From positions 1 to 64,000 of the forward strand of contig JACQTO010000220.1 of NCBI GenBank assembly GCA_016210745.1: a DNA stretch of 64,000 nucleotides, written 5' to 3'. Of this stretch, positions 55,245 through 64,000 are shown one piece after another. Under the pieces are notes generated by a model. It saw only the letters and a program-made list of their open reading frames with translations, did not search any database and had not been told where the DNA came from. Position numbers and translations under genes: made by a program. This DNA comes from Betaproteobacteria bacterium (GTDB taxonomy: Bacteria > Pseudomonadota > Gammaproteobacteria > Burkholderiales > SG8-39). Position 1 is the first letter of the stretch. The number at the start of each line of letters is the position of its first letter.

Positions 55245-56884
55245 TTCTTTGCCGCGAGCGATTTCTTTCGCTCTTCCTCGCGCAGCCTCAGGACGCGCCG
55301 TTGCACCTTGCCGGTCGTCGTCATCGGCAGCGCGTCGATGAATTCGATCTCCTTCGGGTACTCGTAAGGGGCTAAGCGCCCGCGAACGTGCAGCCGAATG
55401 TCGTCCTCCAGTTGCGCCGAAGCTTGCACGCCGGAGGTGAGCACGATATACGCCTTGACCACATTGCCGCGCTCTTCGTCGGGACTCGGCACGACGGCCG
55501 CATTGGCCACGGCTGGGTGCTTCACCAGGCAGTTTTCGATCTCCGAGGGCCCGATCCGGTAGCCCGCGGCCTTGAACATATCGTCGGCGCGGCCCTGATA
55601 CCAGAAGTAGCCCTCGGCATCCTGCTTGGCGAGATCCCCGGTGCGGCACCATTTGCCCGTGTATTTGTTCCTCTTCCCCTCGGGATTCTTCCAGTACTCG
55701 AGGAAGATCACCGGATCGCCTTCGTCCCAGGCGGCGATCTCCCCGATTTCGCCGTTCGGCACTGGGTTGCCGTCCTCATCGATCAATGCCACCCTGTGCC
55801 CCGGATACGGCCGCCCGATCGACCCGGGTTTGGCCGGCCACAGCGTATGCGAGTTGCCCACGATGTAGTTGACCTCCGTCTGCCCGAACATCTCGTTCAC
55901 GCCGACCCCGAGCGCGTCCGTGCTCCACGCGCACACGGCGTCGCCCACCGCCTCGCCCGCGCTCATGATCGAGCGCAGCGCGAGCTCGAACCGGCGCCTT
56001 GGCTCCGGCACCGCCTTCATCATCATTTTCAGCGCGGTGGGAAAAATAAACGCGTTGCGTACCGCGTATTTTTCCATGAGGTAGAGCGCCTTCTCCGGAT
56101 CGAATCGTCCGCGGTAGCCGAGGATCGGATAGCCGTAGTAGAGCGTGGGCAGCAGCGCATCCATCAACCCTCCGGTCCAAGCCCAGTCGGCCGGCGACCA
56201 GAAAAGGTCGCCGCTTTGCGGGAACACGTCGTGCGAATAGCAAAAGCCGGGCAGATTGCCGATCAGCGCGCATTGCGGCATCAGCGCACCCTTGGGCGGG
56301 CCGGTAGTGCCGCTGGTGTAGATGAGCAACGCCGGGTCGGTGGCAAGCGTCGCCGCCGGGGCATAGTGGCGCGAGGCCTTCGCGAGCAGAGCCTCCCAGG
56401 GATGCACCCACGACTCGCGTGCCCCGGCAACGCCGATCACATGTTCGAGAAGCGGCAGCCGCCCGCGCACCTGCGCCAGATTGGGCAGCGAAGCGGAATC
56501 GACCAGCGCCGCGGTCGTTTCACTGTTTGCAAGCCGGTATTCCAGCGCCTCGGCTCCGAACAGAATCGAAAGCGGCATCGCGACTGCGCCCATCTGGTAG
56601 ATCGCGATGTGCGCGACCACCGTTTCCGGCCGCTGCGGCAGGATGATCGCGACCCGATCGCCGCGTTTGATCCCCAGGGCGCTGAGCGCGTTCGAGAGCC
56701 GATTGGCCTGCTGCTGAATGTCCCAGAACGTCCACGCGGAGGTCGCGCCCCCCTCGTCTTCCCAGTACAGCGCGAAGCGATGGCGCTCGTGCGCCCACTG
56801 GCCGCAGCAGGCGAGGCCGATGTTGAAATCGGCAGGAACTTCCCAGCGAAAGCCCTCGTAGATCTCGCGGTAGCGGTCCAGCAT
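55241..56884 (-). CDS. Acyl-CoA synthetase (AMP-forming, MACS-like)
   Basis: A 547-aa adenylate-forming enzyme that activates a carboxylic acid to its CoA thioester. P-loop LLIYTSGTTGPPKGALMP, then GQTEVNYIVG, YWYQGRADDMFKAAGYRIGP and the C-terminal catalytic lysine region MTTTGKVQRRVL. Resembles medium-chain or propionyl-type synthetases. ATG at 56884 has GAGGAGGAG upstream. The MaoC-like and Ior genes nearby fit breakdown of aromatic or branched acids. Confidence 0.92.
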   Translation of the reverse strand: MLDRYREIYEGFRWEVPADFNIGLACCGQWAHERHRFALYWEDEGGATSAWTFWDIQQQANRLSNALSALGIKRGDRVAIILPQRPETVVAHIAIYQMGAVAMPLSILFGAEALEYRLANSETTAALVDSASLPNLAQVRGRLPLLEHVIGVAGARESWVHPWEALLAKASRHYAPAATLATDPALLIYTSGTTGPPKGALMPQCALIGNLPGFCYSHDVFPQSGDLFWSPADWAWTGGLMDALLPTLYYGYPILGYRGRFDPEKALYLMEKYAVRNAFIFPTALKMMMKAVPEPRRRFELALRSIMSAGEAVGDAVCAWSTDALGVGVNEMFGQTEVNYIVGNSHTLWPAKPGSIGRPYPGHRVALIDEDGNPVPNGEIGEIAAWDEGDPVIFLEYWKNPEGKRNKYTGKWCRTGDLAKQDAEGYFWYQGRADDMFKAAGYRIGPSEIENCLVKHPAVANAAVVPSPDEERGNVVKAYIVLTSGVQASAQLEDDIRLHVRGRLAPYEYPKEIEFIDALPMTTTGKVQRRVLRLREEERKKSLAAKK

Positions 56885-57190
56885 GGGTTTGCTCCTCCTC
56901 ACCCGGAAAACTAGCACGAATCGGCACAGGAAATCGACCAGCCTGCCCTATGCTTCGCTACGGGCACCTCTCATCGAGACCACCCCGACACCAGTGTGGC
57001 AAAATGCCTTTATAACAACCCCAGGGTTTGAGACTTTGGGGAATCAATGAGAATTACGTAACCGGATGACACATTATTGTCGTCCCCGCCGAAGCGGGGA
57101 CCCAGTGACTTTCGCCGCAGTTCCTCACGTCACCGGCCTGCAGGAACGCCCCGCGTCGCGCCAGAGATTTTTGCGGAAAGAAGGGCCAGC
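56885..57190. other. Gap before the pilus operon
   Basis: 306 bases: acyl-CoA synthetase promoter, a CCCCAG/TTGGGG hairpin near 57020-57043, and one REP-like unit. No gene supported. Confidence 0.5.
57079..57107. repeat. Single CGGGGAC-type REP unit
   Basis: GTCGTCCCCGCCGAAGCGGG then GACCCAGTG, one half of the family seen at 44454 and 50298. It lies about 85 bp before mshC. Confidence 0.65.
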
Positions 57191-57676
57191 GTGATCACCG
57201 ATCGGGGATTTACCCTGGCCGAGCTGGTGATGGTACTGGTCCTCATCGGCATTCTTGCGTTCTTCGCCCTTCCCCGCCTGGACTTCCAGAGCGCCTTCAG
57301 CGAGCGCGGCTTTCACGACAAGCTGAAGGCAGGGCTGCAATTTGCGCGCAAGACGGCGGTGGCGCAACGGCGTTATGTCTGCGTCGGCGTGGCCGCCAAC
57401 GAGGTCACGTTCACAGTAGACGCCAACGTGCCCGAGAGCACGGCTGCGCCTTTCGGCGGCACTTGCCCGTTTGCAGGTCCGTTGGCCTTGCCCTCGCCCG
57501 ACAGCGGCTGCGGCGGTGCGGGAAACAAGATCTGCGCGCCGGCCGGCTTGACACTTACCGCGACAGCCGCGTCCTTCCAGTTCGATGCCCGCGGCGCCTC
57601 GTCGTCTGCGGTCACGTTCTCGTCCACCGGACAGCCTGACGTCAAGGTGGAAAGTGAAACCGGCTATGTCCACTAG
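57191..57676 (+). CDS. mshC: MSHA minor prepilin, MshC-like (GspH/FimT type)
   Basis: A 161-aa type IV prepilin. GTG at 57191; a short basic leader ends RG, then FTLAELVMVLVLIGILAFFA with the essential Glu5. The globular part has four cysteines. First of five overlapping genes in the order mshC, D, O, P, Q. mshA and mshB are not directly upstream. Confidence 0.85.
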   Translation: MITDRGFTLAELVMVLVLIGILAFFALPRLDFQSAFSERGFHDKLKAGLQFARKTAVAQRRYVCVGVAANEVTFTVDANVPESTAAPFGGTCPFAGPLALPSPDSGCGGAGNKICAPAGLTLTATAASFQFDARGASSSAVTFSSTGQPDVKVESETGYVH

Positions 57677-58253
57677 GCGGAGCAAGGGTTCGGCGCAAAC
57701 CGGCCTGACGTTCGTCGAGCTGATCATGTTCATCGTGATCGTCGGCGTGGGCCTCGCGGGCATCCTCGCGGTGCTGAACGTCACCGTGAAAAGCAGCGCG
57801 GACCCGTTGATCAACAAGCAGATGCTGGCGATTGCCGAGGCGCTGATGGAAGAAGTGGCGATGATGCCCTTCACCTATTGCGACCCCACCGACGCCGATG
57901 CCGCGTCCGCGACCTCCGCAACGGTTGGGCCCGGCGGTTGCGCGGCAACGGTGGAGAACTTGGGTCCCGACGTCGGTGAAGCCCGCACCAATGCCGCAAA
58001 TCCGTTCAACAATGTGAACGACTATGCCGGTCTCGCGCTGGCAAGCCCCATCGGAGACATCAGCGGTACCGCCGCCGCGCCGGCAGGCTACAGCGCCGCC
58101 ATCGCCATTGCCAATGACGGCAATCTCGGGGTAGTCGGCGCGGAACTGCCCAGTTCCGAGGTATTGCGCATTACCGTCACGGTCACTCACGGCAGCGACA
58201 GCATTGCGCTCGAAGGCTATCGCACCCGCTACGCGCCCAACAACCTGCCATGA
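57666..58253 (+). CDS. mshD: MSHA minor prepilin, MshD-like (PilV type)
   Basis: A 195-aa prepilin with leader ending TG, then LTFVELIMFIVIVGVGLAGI, where Glu5 is present. Overlaps mshC by 11 bases and mshO as ATGA. Minor pilins prime assembly of the MSHA pilus at the inner membrane. Confidence 0.85.
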   Translation: MSTRRSKGSAQTGLTFVELIMFIVIVGVGLAGILAVLNVTVKSSADPLINKQMLAIAEALMEEVAMMPFTYCDPTDADAASATSATVGPGGCAATVENLGPDVGEARTNAANPFNNVNDYAGLALASPIGDISGTAAAPAGYSAAIAIANDGNLGVVGAELPSSEVLRITVTVTHGSDSIALEGYRTRYAPNNLP

Positions 58254-59170
58254 AGAAGCCCCTCGACAACCGTTCGTTGCGCGACGCCTCCGGCTTCACC
58301 CTGGTCGAAGCGGTCATGGTCATCGTCATCACCGGCATCCTTGCCGCGATGGTCGCGGTGTTCATCACATCGCCGGTGCAGGGATATCTGGACTCGGTGC
58401 GGCGGGCCGAACTCACCGATACGGCCGACGGCGCGCTGCGCCGCCTCGTTCGCGACGTGCGGCTCGCTTTGCCAAACAGCCTGCGGACGGCAAGCAGCGG
58501 CGGCGTCAATTACATCGAGTTCATCATGACCAGCACCGGCGGCCGCTATCGGGATGCGACTGACGGTTCGAAGAGCGGCAACTTCCTCTATGCATCCGGC
58601 AGCGCCACTTTCGATGCCTTGGGAATGCCGACTAACACGACGCCCGCTATCAGTCCGGGAGAAATTATCAATCCGGGGGACTACGTGGTCGTGTACAACC
58701 TCGGCGAAAATTATGATCCCGGCAATGCCTACACCGGTGGAAACCGCGCCCAGGTTGCCGCAGGCCCGCCCGTATGTCCCGGCGCCCCCCAGCCCTGTAC
58801 CTTCACCCTTACCGGCAACCCCTTTCCAGGGCAAACACCGCCTCTGCCCTCGCCCGGGAGCCGTTTTCAGGTGGTGCCCGGCGGGGTCAAGGCGGTGATG
58901 TTTGCCTGCCCCTCGGCCTCGCCCGGTCCCTTCTATCGCTATTCGAACTATGGAAGCGGCTTTCATTCCACCATCAACGACTCCATCGCGGCGCTTTCCG
59001 GCACGCCCCCGCTGATGGCGACAAACTCGACCTGCACGGTGTCGTATTCGCCAAGCACAGCGCTGGGGCGGAACGGCCTGCTCTCGATCACCCTCAAGCT
59101 TTACGATCCACAGGGCAGCGGCGAATCCGTTGAACTGTTCCGCCAGATTCACGTGGACAATTCGCCATGA
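58250..59170 (+). CDS. mshO: MSHA minor prepilin, MshO-like
   Basis: A 306-aa large minor prepilin. Leader ends SG, then FTLVEAVMVIVITGILAAMV. Large C-terminal domain with paired cysteines (PVCPGAPQPCTF). Size and position match MshO. Coupled to both neighbours by ATGA. Confidence 0.85.
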   Translation: MKKPLDNRSLRDASGFTLVEAVMVIVITGILAAMVAVFITSPVQGYLDSVRRAELTDTADGALRRLVRDVRLALPNSLRTASSGGVNYIEFIMTSTGGRYRDATDGSKSGNFLYASGSATFDALGMPTNTTPAISPGEIINPGDYVVVYNLGENYDPGNAYTGGNRAQVAAGPPVCPGAPQPCTFTLTGNPFPGQTPPLPSPGSRFQVVPGGVKAVMFACPSASPGPFYRYSNYGSGFHSTINDSIAALSGTPPLMATNSTCTVSYSPSTALGRNGLLSITLKLYDPQGSGESVELFRQIHVDNSP

Positions 59171-59616
59171 CCGGGTATCCGCCCGCTGCGCCCGGCGCGA
59201 AATCGCGCGGCTTCACGCTGGTCTCGGCCATTTTCATTCTGGTGGTGCTCGCGGGGCTGGGGGCTGCCATTCTCGTCATATCGACCGCACAGCAGGTCGG
59301 CTCGGCGCTCGACATACAGGGTTCGCGCGTCTATGAGGCAGCGCGTGCCGGCATCCAGTGGGGCGCATACAAGCAGTTGCGGCCGCCAAGCTCCTGCGCC
59401 GCTTCCACCTCATTCGCGTTTCCGACCGCGCCGACGCTGGCGGGAATCACGGTGACGGTCACCTGCACGACCCACGCAGACGGCAGCGGCGGCCCGCCCG
59501 TGCATGTGATTCAGTCTACCGCCTGCAATCAGCCCGCCGGTGCGGCGCCGGGCAGTTGCCCGAATCCAGCACCCGGCGCCAACTACATTGAGCGCCGCCT
59601 GAAGGTTACGCTTTGA
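59167..59616 (+). CDS. mshP: MSHA biogenesis protein MshP-like
   Basis: A 149-aa prepilin-like protein with SRGFTLVSAIFILVVLAGLG; Glu5 is replaced by serine, as in PilX/MshP-type proteins. Cysteine-rich C-terminal half. Overlaps mshO and mshQ. Confidence 0.83.
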   Translation: MTGYPPAAPGAKSRGFTLVSAIFILVVLAGLGAAILVISTAQQVGSALDIQGSRVYEAARAGIQWGAYKQLRPPSSCAASTSFAFPTAPTLAGITVTVTCTTHADGSGGPPVHVIQSTACNQPAGAAPGSCPNPAPGANYIERRLKVTL

Positions 59617-62600
59617 CCGCCCTTGGACACAGCATAAATGGCAGTGAGCTCGTGAGGAACACCTGTGCTTTCTTCGGGATTGTGGCGCGGGCAGCGCTCG
59701 CCGCAGCGGTCTTCGTCAGCCTCTTGCTGCTCCCGGCCGAGGCTCACGCCGCCCGGATCATAAACTCCGTGACACTCAATGGCGCACCCAGCGTCACTGT
59801 ATCTCCCGGCGCGGCGATTACCGCGGTTGTGAATGTAAGCACCACGGGGGCCGGTACTGCCCAACGATGGCGATCTACCGGCTGGCTCATCGCTACCGCT
59901 CCGCCGGGTTCGGTCACCTGCGTCGATCATCCGAACCACGACGCCGTCGGAACCTACAGCGAAACATTCAGCATCACGGCCCCGGCCACGCCCGGCACTT
60001 ATAACGCGTACTTCATCGCCTACAACAACGACACCTGCTCTTCGGGCGCCAGCGCGACCTACACCCTGACGAACGGCGTCATCGTCGTGACCAATCCCGT
60101 CCCCACCACCACCAGCATTTCCCCGGCGAGCAAGAATGTGGGTGATGCGACTTTCACCCTGACGGTAAACGGCACCAATTTAGTGGCAGGCTCGGTGGTG
60201 AATTTTGCCGGATCGCCGCGGACGACCAGCTATGTCAGTGCGACGCAATTGACGGCGACGATCCCCGCTTCCGACTTGACCATCGTGGGCACATACAACA
60301 TCACCGTCTTCAACCCGACCCCTGGGGGCGGCACCTCCAATGTGCAGACCTTCACGGTGAACCCGGGAATGCCGATGGCCACCACCAACACCGCAAGCGG
60401 CGTGACCGTTTCGGACGCGACCTTGAACGGTACCGTCAACACCCGAGGCGCGAATACCACCGTGACCTTCCAGTACGGGCTGACCACCGCCTACGGCAAC
60501 TCGATCACCGCGACGCCAAGCCCGGTAGCTCCCGGCAGCGGGCCCTACCCCAACGTCGCGGTCTCCGCCAGCCTGAACGACCTGAACTGCAATACGCTGT
60601 TTCATTACCGGGTCGTGGCCACGAACTCCGCCGGAACCACCAACGGTCTCGACGGCACGTTCACCACCGGCGCCTGCCTTGCGCCCTTTCCACCGACCGC
60701 ATGCGCTGCAACGCGCTACGGCTCCGACTTGAGCTGCGCCGCCAACGACGTGAGCGTTACCAACATTGCACTCGCTCCAGGCAGTTTCCCCTCCTGCGTC
60801 AGCGGCACTCCGGTAACACTGGACCTCGATCTCATCGTCAATTTCGCCTCGCCTGACCGCTATGACGTCGGCATCTTCATCGCCAACGACGGCAAATTGC
60901 CGACCGTGCTCCCGGCCAATGGCGGGGCCGGCAGTTGTTCTGTGGGGGTACTGCCGATCACTCCACCGTTCCTAGACCTGGACGGGGTCCCGCAGGGAAC
61001 GGCCGATACCTGCGGCGACGGCAACTCGTCCATCGACGACAGCGCCCTCCCGGGCGGCACCGTCCCATTGGGCGATGGCGTCAGGCGCATGACCGGCGTC
61101 ACCCTGCCTTGCTATGCGAGCGCCGCAAGCGGCGGAAAATTGTTCGTTCCCTACACCATAACGTGGAGCGGCCAACGAAGCCCCATCGGCAGCGTGTGCA
61201 CATCCAATCAATGGCCGGTGCCCGGCACATCGGCAAAATGCAGCGCCCCGGCGAGCACCGTGTCCGTCGATATCGTCGTCAAACCCGTGATCACCAAGAC
61301 CAACGGCGGCACCACCATCAACCCAGGTGCCAACACCACTTACACCGTTGTCATCACCAATAACTCGGGCGGAACGTTGTTGGACTCGGTTTTCAAAGAC
61401 CCCGCCGTAACCGACCTCACAGTCAACAACGTAAGCTGCGCCGCCACCGGAGGGGCAAGCTGCCCGGCCGCCACGGTGGCCGCCATGCAGGGCGCGGGTA
61501 TCGCCATTCCCTCCGCGAGCCTGCCCGACAACAGCAGCCTCACATTCACCATCAATGCCACCGTGTCGGCCACTGCCACGGTAGGCAGCCATCTGATCAA
61601 CACCGCGACGGTCACGGTCGGAGGCCATACCAACTCGGCGGCGGACGATGATCTCGTCGTAATAGCAGCCTCGGCGGCGACCTCCTTCTCCCCAGGCACG
61701 ATTACGGAGGGCGGCTCCTCGGTGCTGACCGTGACGCTGACCAATCCCACCGGGTCCGCGGTCACCAGCGTGGCGTTCACGGACACCTATCCGTCCGGAT
61801 TGGTCAACACCGCGAGCGCGGGCGGCGCCACCACGTGCGGCGGCACGGTAACGGCGGCCAACGGCGGCAATTCGCTCGCGTTGAGCGGCGGCACGATTCC
61901 CGCGTCGGGCAGTTGCACCGTGACGGTAAATGTCACCAGTGCAACGGCAGGCAGCTACGCCAACAGCACCGGGACCGTGACACACAGTCTCGGCTCCATC
62001 TCGGCGGCATCGGCGACGCTGACGGTCAACGTCCCGGTATTCGGCGGTTTCAATGCCTGCAACGTCGCTGCCGCACCCAACGCCTCCTGCACCAGCACCA
62101 CGACGGTCACCAACAGCCGCATCACGAGCAGGATCGCGGGCAGTGCGTTCAGCCTCGATCTGGTCGCGCTGAATACCAACGGCACCCGAAACACGAGTTA
62201 TAACAGCACGGTCCAAGTCCAGTTGCTCGATGCCAGCAACAACGGCGGGGCCCTCGATAGCTACAACTGCCGCAGCACCTGGACGGTCATCACGACACTG
62301 AGTCCTAATCCTGCCTTTGATCCCAAGTTGAACGGGCTGCTCACCGTCGGACCCTTCACCGTGCCCGAGGCTTACCGCGACGTGCGGGTGCGTGTCAGCA
62401 ATGTCGGTGGGAGCACCAGAATCGGCTGTTCGACCGACAATTTTGCCATTCGACCGAATGGCTTCACGGTGAGCGCAACAGACAGCAACTGGACAACGGC
62501 GGGAACGACCCGAGCGATCAACAATACCGATGCGACCAGTCCCGGCAGTTCGACGACTACCCCCTATCCCATCCACAAGGCGGGGCAAGCATTCACGGTC

Positions 62601-63989
62601 ACCGCGACGGCCAAGAATGCATCGAACGTCACCACGGCCAACTACAACGTCACCGTTGCCCCGGCCGCGGCGCTGAGCGTTTGCACCCCCGGAACGGCCT
62701 GTACAGCAAGTCTGGGCACCCTTACCCTTGGCACTCCCATTTTCACACCGGGTGTGGTCACATGGAACTCGGCGACCTATAGCGAGGTGGGGGCGTTCGA
62801 TCTGGCGTTGCAGGATACCGACTTCGCCTCGGTCGATGCCGCCGATACCGAGGCAAGCTGTGCAGGGCGTTATGTGTGCGGAAACACATCAGTGGGACGC
62901 TTCGTTCCGGATCACTTCGATCTGTCGGGAGCGACCATCGTCAATCGCAGCGACGTCAACGCGGGTTCTGGGTGCTCGCCGGCCTCGGCGTTTACCTATA
63001 TGGGCGAGCCGATGAAAGCGAGCTTCACGCTGGCGGCGAAGAACGCCGGTGGAAACACGACCCAGAACTACGTAGGAGGGCTGGCCAAGTTCACAGGCAA
63101 TTGGACCACGGACACCGGCAGCGACAGGGTCGGACTGTGGATGATGGGGCAGAACTACGCGGTCAGCCCCGGAACCTGCAAGGTGCTGTTCTCCAACGCG
63201 ACCCCTTCGGTGACATCCTATGCCTGCACGGGAGTGGGCAACCCCGCCTCGATCAACCGCTCGGCGGGCCCGCGCGTGACCGTAGCAGCCTCTCCGCCCG
63301 CGGACATTTCGTGGGCAAGCGGAATCGGCACGTTCAGCGCCCACGCCACCCTGGAACGCGCGGACAGCCCCGATGGCTCGTACGATACGATCCATATCGG
63401 CGTGGCGCCGGTGGATGCCGACGGTGTGACAGTGCAGTCCTCCGCGCTCAACCTGGATGCGGACAACGATGCCGCCAACGAGCGCGTCTCGCTCGGCACG
63501 ACCGGATCGCGCTTCGGCATCCTCAAACTCGACAGCGCATATGGCTCGGAACTGCTTGCCATCCGCGTTCCGCTAAGCGCGATGTACTGGAACGCTTCGG
63601 CGTTCATCGCCAACGCCGATGATTCCTGCACGCAGATTGCACCGGCGAATCTCGCCATCGGCAATTACAAGGGGAGTTTGAACGGAACGAACATGGGCTC
63701 GAGCCATCTGCCGGGATCGCCGATTACCTTGAGCGGCGGAAACGCGACGATCACCGCAACCAAGCCCTCGCCTGCGGCGGTCGGCAGCGTCGATTTAGCG
63801 ATCAACCTGGGAGCGACGAGCGGGGACGCCAATTGCATCGGCGGCGGATTCCCGGCAGCCGCCTCGGGCACCGACTTCGCCTGGCTGCGCGGCAGCTGGT
63901 GCGGCACTGCATTCGTCAGGGATCCCAACGCGCGGATTACCTTTGGCTCCTCGCGGAGGCCGTTCATCTTTCTTCGGGAGATGTACTAG
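59613..63989 (+). CDS. mshQ: MSHA biogenesis protein MshQ-like (DUF6701)
   Basis: A 1458-aa secreted protein. Signal peptide VFVSLLLLPAEAHA; IPT/TIG-like and fibronectin-like segments in the first 350 residues; DUF11-type beta-sandwich repeats (about 550-800); then a long C-terminal DUF6701 region ending FGSSRRPFIFLREMY. In MSHA operons mshQ is last and is thought to be a surface or tip protein. The TTG start overlaps the mshP stop; a GTG at 59652 gives a more usual signal peptide. Confidence 0.85.
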   Translation: MTALGHSINGSELVRNTCAFFGIVARAALAAAVFVSLLLLPAEAHAARIINSVTLNGAPSVTVSPGAAITAVVNVSTTGAGTAQRWRSTGWLIATAPPGSVTCVDHPNHDAVGTYSETFSITAPATPGTYNAYFIAYNNDTCSSGASATYTLTNGVIVVTNPVPTTTSISPASKNVGDATFTLTVNGTNLVAGSVVNFAGSPRTTSYVSATQLTATIPASDLTIVGTYNITVFNPTPGGGTSNVQTFTVNPGMPMATTNTASGVTVSDATLNGTVNTRGANTTVTFQYGLTTAYGNSITATPSPVAPGSGPYPNVAVSASLNDLNCNTLFHYRVVATNSAGTTNGLDGTFTTGACLAPFPPTACAATRYGSDLSCAANDVSVTNIALAPGSFPSCVSGTPVTLDLDLIVNFASPDRYDVGIFIANDGKLPTVLPANGGAGSCSVGVLPITPPFLDLDGVPQGTADTCGDGNSSIDDSALPGGTVPLGDGVRRMTGVTLPCYASAASGGKLFVPYTITWSGQRSPIGSVCTSNQWPVPGTSAKCSAPASTVSVDIVVKPVITKTNGGTTINPGANTTYTVVITNNSGGTLLDSVFKDPAVTDLTVNNVSCAATGGASCPAATVAAMQGAGIAIPSASLPDNSSLTFTINATVSATATVGSHLINTATVTVGGHTNSAADDDLVVIAASAATSFSPGTITEGGSSVLTVTLTNPTGSAVTSVAFTDTYPSGLVNTASAGGATTCGGTVTAANGGNSLALSGGTIPASGSCTVTVNVTSATAGSYANSTGTVTHSLGSISAASATLTVNVPVFGGFNACNVAAAPNASCTSTTTVTNSRITSRIAGSAFSLDLVALNTNGTRNTSYNSTVQVQLLDASNNGGALDSYNCRSTWTVITTLSPNPAFDPKLNGLLTVGPFTVPEAYRDVRVRVSNVGGSTRIGCSTDNFAIRPNGFTVSATDSNWTTAGTTRAINNTDATSPGSSTTTPYPIHKAGQAFTVTATAKNASNVTTANYNVTVAPAAALSVCTPGTACTASLGTLTLGTPIFTPGVVTWNSATYSEVGAFDLALQDTDFASVDAADTEASCAGRYVCGNTSVGRFVPDHFDLSGATIVNRSDVNAGSGCSPASAFTYMGEPMKASFTLAAKNAGGNTTQNYVGGLAKFTGNWTTDTGSDRVGLWMMGQNYAVSPGTCKVLFSNATPSVTSYACTGVGNPASINRSAGPRVTVAASPPADISWASGIGTFSAHATLERADSPDGSYDTIHIGVAPVDADGVTVQSSALNLDADNDAANERVSLGTTGSRFGILKLDSAYGSELLAIRVPLSAMYWNASAFIANADDSCTQIAPANLAIGNYKGSLNGTNMGSSHLPGSPITLSGGNATITATKPSPAAVGSVDLAINLGATSGDANCIGGGFPAAASGTDFAWLRGSWCGTAFVRDPNARITFGSSRRPFIFLREMY

Positions 63990-64000
63990 CGGTGATTAAG

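Noticed and set aside
59167..59616. MshP as a disrupted prepilin because Glu5 is missing
   Set aside because: MshP/PilX-type proteins normally differ at this position; the gene is coupled on both sides and intact.
60972..62588. 538-aa minus-strand ORF opposite mshQ
   Set aside because: Glycine/arginine-rich shadow without recognisable motifs; mshQ is coupled to mshP and complete.

Overview
The window looks like a GC-rich betaproteobacterial chromosome. The signs are Bug-type tricarboxylate-binding proteins without their transporter, a complete-looking tail of an MSHA pilus operon, a VC_2705-type carboxylate symporter with DUF4212 partner, and a tRNA-Arg(CCT) used as an integration site. No species can be named from sequence alone.

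Region 1 (1-19.7 kb) is an integrated phage-like element bounded by a 48-bp direct repeat. The left copy is the 3' end of a working tRNA-Arg(CCT); the right copy follows a tyrosine integrase. Almost everything between is one tightly overlapping leftward operon: integrase, HicAB, regulators, a replication protein plus DnaB, small proteins, then three large virion-type proteins (S74 chaperone protein, coiled-coil protein, 1768-aa polyvalent protein with a metallopeptidase motif). I find no large terminase, portal, capsid or lysis gene, so it is a deleted prophage or a satellite-like element. A trace of a second integrase C-terminus just outside attR shows an older element used the same site.

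Region 2 (20-25.6 kb) carries VapBC, a metzincin-like lipoprotein, a methyltransferase, a cytochrome c behind a perfect FNR box, and a duplicated mlaC-like pair with a FecR-like protein and a small translationally coupled ORF between.

Region 3 (25.6-47 kb) has AsmA, MscL, an amidohydrolase, two tandem Bug proteins divergent from a nitrilase, a DUF433/DUF5615 toxin-antitoxin pair, a membrane hydrolase, and a regulatory block (CBS-DUF294 protein, pseudo-histidine kinase fused to a DnaQ exonuclease, response regulator, symporter-histidine kinase). The VC_2705 symporter with its DUF4212 partner lies near by.

Region 4 (47-57 kb) encodes two 2-oxoacid:ferredoxin oxidoreductases in one operon (iorA, an iorB-korD fusion, korA, korB, korC) behind a near-FNR box, then maleylacetoacetate isomerase, a MaoC hydratase, an acyl-CoA synthetase and a SemiSWEET. 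This suggests anaerobic or microaerobic use of aromatic and amino-acid-derived carbon.

Region 5 (57-64 kb) is mshC-D-O-P-Q like, the minor-pilin end of an MSHA type IV pilus operon.

The most unusual signal is a family of about 150-bp intergenic repeats confined to 25.6-55 kb: ten intact copies and one decayed. Each has a 21-23 bp hairpin whose outer stem differs from copy to copy while the two arms stay complementary. All but one follow a stop codon on the same strand, several supplying the stop codon themselves. One copy was later split by a 110-bp MITE with a TTAG target duplication.
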